From: an uncultured Reyranella sp. | GTDB taxonomy: Bacteria > Pseudomonadota > Alphaproteobacteria > Reyranellales > Reyranellaceae | Direction of reading: 5' to 3' | DNA: 36,716 bases | NCBI GenBank assembly: GCA_937919085.1 | Contig: CALFRN010000327.1 | Location: forward strand, 1-36,716 | Shown: piece after piece, positions 30,543 through 36,716 of the stretch | How positions within the stretch are numbered: the stretch's first letter is position 1 | How the letters are laid out: each line of letters starts with the position of its first letter | Made by a program: the position numbers and the translations under genes | Notes under the pieces: model-generated | Told to the model about the DNA's origin: nothing | The model's database searches: none | Seen by the model: only the letters and a program-made list of their open reading frames with translations

Positions 30543-31694
30543 ATGTGGAACAACCCTGCCCGCAATGACTGGTTTCTGCTCGCCGGCTTCAGCCTCGTCG
30601 TTCTTTGCCTCCCGCTTATCCTCGAGCCGATCGGTGCCGCCTATCCTGCGCTGATGCAGAAGTTCTGCATCTTCGGAATCTTCGCCATCGGCTTCAACAT
30701 CCTGTTCGGCCTGACCGGTTATCTCTCCTTCGGCCACGCCGCCTTCCTCGGCGTCGGCTCCTACGCCGCGGTGTGGTCGTTCAAGCTCCTCACCATGAAC
30801 GCCATCCCGGCCATCGTCTTCGCCATCGTCTGCGCCGCCGCCTTCGCGCTGGTCATCGGCTACGTCAGCCTGAAGCGCTCGGGTATCTATTTCTCGATCC
30901 TGACGCTGGCTTTCGCCCAGATGAGCTACAACCTTGCCTATTCGGTGCTGACGCCGCTCACCAACGGCGAAACCGGCCTTCAGCTCTCGCTCCAGGATCC
31001 GCGCATCATCGACGCGCTGTTCGTCGCGCCGCAGGCCGGGCTGCCGCGGGTCAATCTCTTCGGCACCTACACCAGCGGCGGCGGCTACGCCGGCTTCTAT
31101 CTCTGCGCGGCCGCGCTGATCGTCTGCTTCTTCATCGCCCTGCGCATCTTCCGCTCGCCCTTCGGCCTGATGCTGCGCGCGATCAAGTCCAACCAGAACC
31201 GCATGCGCTACACCGGCTTCAACACCCGGCCCTACCTGCTCGCCGCCTTCGTCATCTCCGGCATGTATGCCGGGCTGGCCGGCGGCCTCATGGCCGTCAC
31301 CGACCCGCTGGTCGGTGCCGAACGCATGCAGTGGACGGCGTCGGGCGAGGTCGTGTTGATGACCATCCTGGGCGGCGCCGGCACGCTGGTCGGCCCGGTG
31401 CTCGGTGCGGCGGTCATCAAGTATTTCGAGAACATCTTCTCCTCGTTCAGCGTCACGACCCTGCAGGGCGTGTTCGGCTTCCTGCCGGATGCCATCGAGC
31501 GGCCGCTGGTCTCCTTCCTGTCGCTGTTCGTCGGCGACGGCTGGAACCTCACCCTTGGCGTCGTCTTCATGCTGATCGTGATCTTCCTGCCCGGCGGCCT
31601 CATGGAGGGGCTGCGCCGCATCTGGAGCCTGTTCGATCGCCGCCCCGGCGGCGGCGACAAGGTTCCGGCCGCCCAGACCCAGCCGGCGGAGTAG
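30543..31694 (+). CDS. livM: branched-chain-type ABC transporter permease, LivM family
   Basis: A 383-residue permease with about 10 TM segments and the LivM blocks [70 protein letters not shown] (coupling loop) and [20 protein letters not shown]. The C-terminal tail after the last TM ([18 protein letters not shown]) is hydrophilic and Pro/Gln-rich. GGAGGA (30529-30534) overlaps the end of livH and gives a strong ribosome site, so the two permeases are translated together. The ATPase gene follows four bases after the stop. Confidence 0.92.
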   Translation: MWNNPARNDWFLLAGFSLVVLCLPLILEPIGAAYPALMQKFCIFGIFAIGFNILFGLTGYLSFGHAAFLGVGSYAAVWSFKLLTMNAIPAIVFAIVCAAAFALVIGYVSLKRSGIYFSILTLAFAQMSYNLAYSVLTPLTNGETGLQLSLQDPRIIDALFVAPQAGLPRVNLFGTYTSGGGYAGFYLCAAALIVCFFIALRIFRSPFGLMLRAIKSNQNRMRYTGFNTRPYLLAAFVISGMYAGLAGGLMAVTDPLVGAERMQWTASGEVVLMTILGGAGTLVGPVLGAAVIKYFENIFSSFSVTTLQGVFGFLPDAIERPLVSFLSLFVGDGWNLTLGVVFMLIVIFLPGGLMEGLRRIWSLFDRRPGGGDKVPAAQTQPAE

Positions 31695-31698
31695 CGGC

Positions 31699-32466
31699 AT
31701 GACCGCGCGCAATGTCGTCCTCCACGTCGCCGACGTGCACAAGAGTTTCGGCGGTCTGCACGCCCTGGCCGATGTCGACCTGCAGGTCGAGGAGGGGACA
31801 ACCCATGCCATCATCGGGCCCAACGGTGCTGGCAAGTCGACGTTGCTGAACGTCTGCATCGGCCGGCTGGCGCCCGACATCGGCGCCGTCGTTTTCGACG
31901 GCCAGGTGATCACCGGCAAGCAGCCGCACGAGATCAACCAGATGGGCGTCGTGCGCGTATTCCAGACGCCGGAGATCTTCTCCGACCTCGATCTGCTGCA
32001 GAACGTCATGGTCCCGGCATTCGCCAAGCGCGACGGCGCCTTCCGGCTGAACGCCATGAGGTCGGTCGCGACGCGTACCGACATTCGCGACGAGGCCCTG
32101 CATAGCCTGGAGGAAGTCGGGCTTCTTGGCCAGAAGGGCGCCATTGCCGGCAGCCTGTCGCGCGGCGACAAGCGCCGCCTCGAGCTTGCCATGGGCCTGG
32201 TCCAGAAGCCGCGGCTGTTGCTGCTCGACGAGCCGACCGCCGGCATGTCGCGTCACGACACCAATTCGACCATCGACCTTCTCAAGAAATTCAAGGGCCG
32301 CGGCATGACCAAGGTCATCATCGAGCACGACATGCACGTCGTGTTTTCCCTGGCCGACCGCGTCACGGTGCTGGCGCAGGGCCGCATCATCGCCGAGGGT
32401 TCACCCGACGAGGTCAGGGGCAACGCCAGGGTCCAGGAGGCCTACTTGGGGGGAGCACATCCATGA
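31699..32466 (+). CDS. livG: branched-chain-type ABC transporter ATPase, LivG family
   Basis: A 255-residue ATP-binding subunit. Walker A is GPNGAGKST (40-48). The ABC signature is LSRGDKRRLELA (from 153), the LivG-like variant of LSGGQ. Walker B is LLLLDEP, with Asp177 and catalytic Glu178, and the switch His lies in IIEHDMHVV. Length is normal for the family. With the following LivF-type protein it would form the nucleotide-binding heterodimer powering import through LivH/LivM. The start has CGGAG seven bases upstream; the last four bases overlap the next gene (ATGA-type). Confidence 0.93.
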   Translation: MTARNVVLHVADVHKSFGGLHALADVDLQVEEGTTHAIIGPNGAGKSTLLNVCIGRLAPDIGAVVFDGQVITGKQPHEINQMGVVRVFQTPEIFSDLDLLQNVMVPAFAKRDGAFRLNAMRSVATRTDIRDEALHSLEEVGLLGQKGAIAGSLSRGDKRRLELAMGLVQKPRLLLLDEPTAGMSRHDTNSTIDLLKKFKGRGMTKVIIEHDMHVVFSLADRVTVLAQGRIIAEGSPDEVRGNARVQEAYLGGAHP

Positions 32467-33236
32467 ATGCGATGGCCAAGCCGATGCATGGCTCCGGGCC
32501 CGGTCCGGCATCCAGCCCTTCCCCGGCGGCGGGCGCCTTTTTCAGCGTCAGCGACGTCCACGCCTATTATGGCGAGAGCTACATCGTCCAGGGCGTCAGT
32601 TTCGAGGTCGCCGAAGGCGACGTGGTGGCCCTGCTGGGCCGCAACGGCGCCGGCAAGACCTCGACCCTGCGCACGCTGGCGCGCGCTCTTGATCCGGAAC
32701 TCAAGCGGGGCGAGATCTGGCTGAATGGCGAAGCGCTGCACAAGCTCAAGGATTTCCAGGCCGCACGCCTCGGTGTCCAGCTTGTCCAGGAGGATCGCCG
32801 CATCATTCCCGGCCTCACCGTCGAGGAAAACCTCCTGCTCGCCCGGATCGCCGAGCCCCGGGGCTGGCCGCTTGAACAGATCTACCAGCACTTCCCGCGG
32901 CTGGCCGAACGCCGGCGGCAGGAGGGCGTTACCCTGTCGGGCGGCGAGCAGCAGATGCTTGCGGTCGCCCGGGCGCTGGCGCGCGATATCAAGCTGCTGC
33001 TGCTCGACGAGCCCTACGAGGGACTGGCGCCGGTGATCGTGCGCGAGATCGAGAGCATCGTGCGCGAGATCAAGAAGCTCGGCATCACCACCATCATCGT
33101 CGAGCAGAACGCGGTGGCCGCGCTCGAACTCGCCAACCGCGCCCTGATCCTCGACATGGGCCATATCGTCTTCGACGGGACGGCCCAGGCCGTGCTCGAC
33201 GACGCCGACCTGCGCAACGAGTACCTGGCGATCTGA
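32463..33236 (+). CDS. livF: branched-chain-type ABC transporter ATPase, LivF family
   Basis: A 257-residue ATP-binding subunit with Walker A GRNGAGKT (59-66), signature LSGGEQ (158-163), Walker B LLLLDEP (Asp182, Glu183) and the LivF mark YEGLAPVIVREIE. The H-loop position reads IIVEQNAVAAL: Gln-Asn replace the His, as is usual in LivF proteins. A Pro/Ser/Gly-rich extension of about 25 residues precedes the ABC domain (MNAMAKPMHGSGPGPASSPS), so a later start is conceivable. However, the ATG overlaps the livG stop and a G-rich ribosome site precedes it. It is the last gene of the importer operon. Confidence 0.92.
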   Translation: MNAMAKPMHGSGPGPASSPSPAAGAFFSVSDVHAYYGESYIVQGVSFEVAEGDVVALLGRNGAGKTSTLRTLARALDPELKRGEIWLNGEALHKLKDFQAARLGVQLVQEDRRIIPGLTVEENLLLARIAEPRGWPLEQIYQHFPRLAERRRQEGVTLSGGEQQMLAVARALARDIKLLLLDEPYEGLAPVIVREIESIVREIKKLGITTIIVEQNAVAALELANRALILDMGHIVFDGTAQAVLDDADLRNEYLAI

Positions 33237-33264
33237 GGCGCGGCCGCGGTATGGTGCGGAGCCC

Positions 33265-34113
33265 ATGATGCATCCAGCCATGACCCGCGGGATCGAGAGC
33301 CTGCTCGCCGCCCGGCCCGTGATCGACGACGGCGACATGCTGCTCTTCCGCGCGCTGCCGGCGCCACAGCGGCCGGCCGTCGGCCCCTTCGTCTTCGTCG
33401 ATCACTACCGTCACAGGAGTCGTCGTGGCATCGGCGACAGGCCGCATCCCCATGCCGGCATCGAGGTGCTGAGCTATCTCCTCGAAGGTGGCGTGGAGCA
33501 TCGCGACAGCATGGGCTTCCGCGACCGCCTGGGCCCCGGCGACGCGCAATGGATCCGCGCCGGGCGTGGCATCCTGCACGCGGAACAGCCGCAGGGCGGC
33601 CGTCACGGGTTGCAACTGTGGACCAGCCTGCCGCCGGCCGAGAAATTCGCCGAACCGGCCTATGCCTCTTGGCGCGCCGCCGATATCCCCCTGCTCGAAC
33701 GCCCCGGTGCGCGCGTGCGCGTGGTCGCCGGCAGCATCGAGGGCGCCACTGGCCCAATGGTGCTGACGACGCCGACCATATTCGCGCACGTGCGGCTCGA
33801 TGCCGGTGCTTCCGTAACGCTCGACGTCGATGCCGCCGCCGAGCTCTGCCTCTACGTTCTCGATGGTGAAATGGCAGGTGAGGGGGCGCCGCTCGGCGCC
33901 GGCACGATGGCCATCCTCACGCCTGGCACGCGCGTGGCGCTGGCGGCCACTGCCGGCGGCCCGGCCAACGTGGCACTGCTGGGTGGCGCACCGGTCGAGG
34001 GGCCGTTCCTGTTTGCCGGTCCCTTCGTGATGGACACGCCCGAGCGCCTCGCCCAGGCCGAACGCGACTACGCCAGCGGCCGCATGGGCCGTCTCGAAGG
34101 GGTACCCTTCTAG
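33265..34113 (+). CDS. pirin family protein
   Basis: A 282-residue bicupin of the pirin family. The N-terminal cupin carries the metal ligands His61 and His63 (RPHPHAGIEVLSYLLEGG) and His105 and Glu107 (GRGILHAEQP). The family block DHYRHR and the C-terminal GPFVMDTPE segment are also present. Bacterial pirins have been linked to quercetin oxidation, regulation of pyruvate dehydrogenase and stress responses; which applies here is unknown. Two ATGs are in tandem (33265, 33268) with GGAG at 33257-33260. It lies 28 bases after the ABC operon and may be read through from it. Confidence 0.9.
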   Translation: MMHPAMTRGIESLLAARPVIDDGDMLLFRALPAPQRPAVGPFVFVDHYRHRSRRGIGDRPHPHAGIEVLSYLLEGGVEHRDSMGFRDRLGPGDAQWIRAGRGILHAEQPQGGRHGLQLWTSLPPAEKFAEPAYASWRAADIPLLERPGARVRVVAGSIEGATGPMVLTTPTIFAHVRLDAGASVTLDVDAAAELCLYVLDGEMAGEGAPLGAGTMAILTPGTRVALAATAGGPANVALLGGAPVEGPFLFAGPFVMDTPERLAQAERDYASGRMGRLEGVPF

Positions 34114-34166
34114 AAGGACGTATCGCAGGGCGAGAGCGGTTTTCGTCCCCTGTCGGCGCCGGCCGG

Positions 34167-34172
34167 TATAGG
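34167..34172 (+). promoter_or_regulatory. candidate -10 (TATAGG) before the SDR gene
   Basis: TATAGG followed by CTGC lies 26 bases before the ATG at 34199, in an 85-base gap. The same string precedes the receiver/kinase operon. No convincing -35 at normal distance (TTTTCG is about 20 bases away). Confidence 0.3.
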
Positions 34173-34198
34173 CTGCGCGCCGGCAAGGGAGAGAAGAC

Positions 34199-34945
34199 AT
34201 GAACATCGATTTCACCGGCAGGAAGGCCATCGTCTGCGGCGGCTCCAGGGGCATCGGCCGCGCCATTGCGCTGGGCTTCGCGGCGGCCGGCGGCGACGTC
34301 TCGATCTGCGCCCGCGAGCCTGCGGCGCTCGAGGCGACGCGGGCAGAGATCGCGAAACTCGGCCGCAATTCCCACGCCGCCAGCGTCGATCTTTCCAGGG
34401 GCGACCTGGTGCGCGGCTATGTGCGCGACGCCGTCGCGGCTCTCGGCGGTGTCGATCTGCTGGTCAACAATGCTTCGGCCTTCGGGTCGTCGGACGATGA
34501 CGCGGGTTGGACCGGCAGCCTCGCCGTCGACATGATGGCGATCGTCCACGCCACCCAGGAGGCGCATCCGGCGCTGAAGAAATCCCAGGGCAGCGTCGTC
34601 AACATCTCCTCGATCTCGGCTCTTCATCCCGCCGTACGGCAGCCGCCCTACGGTGCGATCAAGGCAGCGGCGATTCACTACACGATCACGCAGGCGGCGA
34701 TGTATGCCAAGGACAGGATCCGCGTGAACTGCATCGCCCCCGGCTCGGTCGATTTTCCCGGCAGCGTCTGGGATCGCCGCAGGACTGACAATCCCGCGCT
34801 CTACAACGGCACGCTGGCCTCGATCCCGTTCGGCCGTTTCGGTACGCCCGAGGAGATCGCCAACGTGGCACTGTTCCTGGCCTCGCCGCTTGCTTCCTGG
34901 GTGACCGGTCAGGCGATCGCGGTGGCGGGCGCGCAAGGACTTTGA
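34199..34945 (+). CDS. SDR-family oxidoreductase
   Basis: A 248-residue classical SDR with cofactor loop CGGSRGIG (13-20; Cys replaces the usual Thr), NNAS (90-93, variant of NNAG) and the catalytic Ser138, Tyr151 and Lys155 (YGAIK). Arg39 after beta-2 (SICARE) suggests NADP(H). The C-terminal LFLASPLASWVTGQAIAVAGAQGL is typical. The substrate is unknown. GGGAGAG lies about seven bases before the ATG. The stop overlaps the start of the MFS gene (TTGA), so enzyme and transporter are probably co-expressed, perhaps for uptake and oxidation of one compound. Confidence 0.88.
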   Translation: MNIDFTGRKAIVCGGSRGIGRAIALGFAAAGGDVSICAREPAALEATRAEIAKLGRNSHAASVDLSRGDLVRGYVRDAVAALGGVDLLVNNASAFGSSDDDAGWTGSLAVDMMAIVHATQEAHPALKKSQGSVVNISSISALHPAVRQPPYGAIKAAAIHYTITQAAMYAKDRIRVNCIAPGSVDFPGSVWDRRRTDNPALYNGTLASIPFGRFGTPEEIANVALFLASPLASWVTGQAIAVAGAQGL

Positions 34946-36294
34946 CGGGGCCTGCAGCGACGGGTCCCGCAGAAACGGGCCCCGCGGAATCGGGCCCCGC
35001 AGAAACGGGCCCCGCCGCCAGGCCGTCCAGGCTGCGGCGCCAGGCGCTGGTGATCGTGGCCACCCTGGCCACCGCCTACGTCGCCAGTCATTTCTTTCGG
35101 GCGTCCAACGTCACCATCGGCCTCGAGCTGATGCACGACCTGCACATCGGCCCCGAGGCGCTGGGCGCGCTCACCGGCGCCTTCTTCTTCGGCTTCGCCG
35201 CCATGCAGATCCCCTGCGGCTTCTTCTTCGACCGCTTCGGTCCCCGCCGCACGATCTGCGGCATGCTGCTGCTGGCGGTGACGGGCGCCGCCGTCTTCAC
35301 CCTGGCGCCGAGCTGGGAGATCCTGCTCACCGGCCGCGCCCTGATGGGGGCGGGCTTCGGCGTCATGCTGATCGGCAGCATGGTGGTGATCTCGCGCTGG
35401 TTTCCGCCCGACCGGTTTTCCACCATGGCGGCCATGGTTCTGTCGATCGGCCTGGTCGGAAACCTGCTCGCCACCACGCCGCTCGGCTGGGGCACCGAGG
35501 TGATCGGCTGGCGCGGCGTGTTCGCCATTGTCGTGGCCTTCACCGCACTCGCCACCGTCGCCGTCTGGCTGGTGGTGCGCGACGCGCCGCCCGGCCATGC
35601 CTTCCATGGGCGCAAGGCCGAGAGTCCGCGCGAACTGCTGGCGGGCCTGGCCGAAGTCCTGCGCAATCCGCGGCTGCCCTACATCCTCACCCTCAATTTC
35701 TGCAACTACGCCTGCACCTTCACCGTGCAGGGCCTGTGGGGCGGGCCGTTCCTGCGCGAGGTCCATGGCCTCACCATCATCCAGTCGGGCAACGTCCTGC
35801 TGTCGGCGGTGGTGGCCTACCAGATCGGCATGCTGACTTTCGGCCCGCTCGATCGCCTGCTCGACACCCGCAAGTGGATCGCCATCGGCGGCACCGTGGT
35901 GATCGCCCTCATCCTCGGCACCCTGGCGCTGGCCGGCGAGGCGCCGCTGTGGCTGGCGATCGCCGCCATCGTCGGCATCGGCTTCTTCAGCGCGTCGAGC
36001 ACCATGGTGATGACCCACGGCCGCGCGATCTTTCCCGACCGGCTGATTGGCCGCGGCATGGCGACCATGAACACCTGCGTGATGCTGGGCGTTGCCTGCA
36101 TGCAGACCCTGTCGGGCGTCATCCTGGGCGCCTTCGCGCCGCTGGCCGACGGCGCCCGCTCCGAACTGGCCTATCGCACGCTGTTCGGTTTCATGTGCCT
36201 GGTGCTGCTGGTGGCGGTCGCCATCTACAGCCGCGTGCTCGACGTGCGGCCGAGCGACGAGCTGCGCGATGCCCTGAAGGAACGTGGCGCCTGA
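34942..36294 (+). CDS. MFS transporter with repetitive N-terminal tail
   Basis: A 450-residue major facilitator. An N-terminal hydrophilic tail of five TGPAx units (residues 2-26) precedes 12 predicted TM segments. Motif A is GFFFDRFGPRRTI between TM2 and TM3. The WFPPDRFSTMAAM and HGRAIFPDRLIGRGMATMNTC segments resemble anion/cation-symporter or nitrate/oxalate-type facilitators, but I cannot give a substrate. The start is a TTG overlapping the SDR stop (TTGA, 34942-34945), with AAGGA only two bases before it. No ATG occurs before TM1, so TTG with translational coupling is the likeliest start. Confidence 0.85.
   Translation: MTGPAATGPAETGPAESGPAETGPAARPSRLRRQALVIVATLATAYVASHFFRASNVTIGLELMHDLHIGPEALGALTGAFFFGFAAMQIPCGFFFDRFGPRRTICGMLLLAVTGAAVFTLAPSWEILLTGRALMGAGFGVMLIGSMVVISRWFPPDRFSTMAAMVLSIGLVGNLLATTPLGWGTEVIGWRGVFAIVVAFTALATVAVWLVVRDAPPGHAFHGRKAESPRELLAGLAEVLRNPRLPYILTLNFCNYACTFTVQGLWGGPFLREVHGLTIIQSGNVLLSAVVAYQIGMLTFGPLDRLLDTRKWIAIGGTVVIALILGTLALAGEAPLWLAIAAIVGIGFFSASSTMVMTHGRAIFPDRLIGRGMATMNTCVMLGVACMQTLSGVILGAFAPLADGARSELAYRTLFGFMCLVLLVAVAIYSRVLDVRPSDELRDALKERGA
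34945..35019 (+). repeat. five-unit 15-bp tandem repeat inside the MFS gene
   Basis: Five in-frame copies of a 15-bp unit, consensus ACG-GGC-CCC-GCA-GAA, encode TGPAA, TGPAE, TGPAE, SGPAE and TGPAA. Each unit differs at a few positions, mostly silent third bases. Copy number could vary between strains without shifting frame. The first unit begins directly after the TTG start. Confidence 0.85.
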
Positions 36295-36309
36295 GCGCGC
36301 ACGGCCCCA

Positions 36310-36711
36310 TCAGTTGGGCAGATGCTGCATCGCGCCCGTCGTTTCCATCACGGTCTGCCAGTTCTGGCCATCATGGCGTACCACCCAGACGACGGCGCTC
36401 TGGATGCCGGCATGCGGCCCGCCGTTCAGCACCACCTTCAGCACGTCAGGATGCTTCATCAGCCTTCGCAGCCGCGCATCCGCCGACTCGCGCGTCGACG
36501 TGCGGTGAAACACCCACTTGGCCTCGTTCGGAAGGTAGTGGCAGACCGCGAACGTGCCCGCGCTGCCGCGCGGGTAACGCTGGCCCTCGTCGCACAGGAC
36601 CGAGCTCGCATCGAAGCTCCGGCCCTTGAAGGAAATCGGCCTGACCGCCGGTGCCGCACGCGTGGTCGAGGGCATGCGGATCGCGGACTTGCGCTTCACG
36701 CCGGATTTCAC
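36310..36711 (-). CDS. hypothetical protein, possibly truncated by the window edge
   Basis: A 133-residue open frame, starting at GTG 36711 five bases from the end, so the true start may lie outside the window. Met13 (36675) is an internal option. The N-terminus is Lys/Arg/Thr-rich (MKSGVKRKSAIRMPSTTRAA); the rest is a mixed fold with FAVCHYLPNEAKWVFHRTS, LNGGPHAGIQSAVVWVVRHDG and two Cys. I recognise no family. It converges on the MFS gene, with 15 bases between the ends. Coding is likely because its codon use is similar to the neighbours' and no better frame overlaps it. Confidence 0.6.
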   Translation of the reverse strand: MKSGVKRKSAIRMPSTTRAAPAVRPISFKGRSFDASSVLCDEGQRYPRGSAGTFAVCHYLPNEAKWVFHRTSTRESADARLRRLMKHPDVLKVVLNGGPHAGIQSAVVWVVRHDGQNWQTVMETTGAMQHLPN

Positions 36712-36716
36712 GGCGG

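Noticed and set aside
30525-32246. A 573-codon minus-strand frame opposite livM and livG
   Set aside because: Both plus-strand genes have complete signatures; the antisense product is repetitive Glu/Gln/Asp/Arg sequence typical of a shadow.
34945-35019. CRISPR-like array
   Set aside because: Units are contiguous 15-mers without spacers and are in-frame coding sequence.

Overview
The window is GC-rich, densely coded DNA typical of a free-living, metabolically versatile alphaproteobacterium. Support comes from the gene families present: Bug-type and branched-chain-type (HAAT) solute-binding proteins, many SDR enzymes, UxaA-family dehydratases, a symporter-fused histidine kinase, and frequent ATGA overlaps with GTG/TTG starts. 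A Reyranella/Rhodospirillales-like host is my guess from this gene mix, not something the sequence proves. I found no rRNA, tRNA, CRISPR array, prophage or insertion sequence. No gene-free stretch exceeds 300 bases.

Layout. (1) 1-2568: the tail of an Asp-rich protein, then a DHDPS-type aldolase/dehydratase gene and a UxaA/GarD-type sugar-acid dehydratase gene. (2) 2569-4858: a cold-shock gene behind a long, highly structured leader, coupled to a GNAT acetyltransferase and an amidase. (3) 4932-12205: a tight run of a dCache-type class III adenylate cyclase, a SAM methyltransferase, a solute-binding-protein/permease fusion, a second permease, a PECR-like SDR and an MFS transporter. No ABC ATPase is encoded here. 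(4) 12189-16048: a 3-His cupin, a small helical protein, an SDR and two tandem TonB-like proteins. (5) 16256-19519: a Cds1-like cysteine desulfhydrase, a class II glutamine amidotransferase and a Bug-type binding protein. (6) 19608-22795: a 2-oxoglutarate/Fe(II) oxygenase facing away from a coniferyl-aldehyde-type dehydrogenase and a small cupin.

(7) 22993-27896, minus strand, is the most interesting block. Reading 5' to 3' it encodes an XRE/short-chain fatty acyl-CoA regulator with a four-Cys C-terminal cluster, a receiver-only response regulator, a two-TM small protein and an 897-residue Na+/solute-symporter-type histidine kinase. The last three are joined by ATGA overlaps. It looks like a carbon-source sensing module that combines extracellular/transport sensing with intracellular acyl-CoA sensing. 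(8) 28083-33236: divergent from it across an AT-rich island is a complete five-gene HAAT ABC importer, with a perfect 10-bp hairpin between the binding-protein gene and the permease genes. (9) 33265-36711: pirin, SDR, an MFS transporter with a 15-bp tandem repeat at its N-terminus, and a small hypothetical gene at the edge.

Several starts were moved from the longest reading frame on the evidence of Shine-Dalgarno sites, signal peptides or catalytic N-termini; these cases are stated in the entries. Product calls rest on recognised motifs and remembered family sequences, not on database searches.
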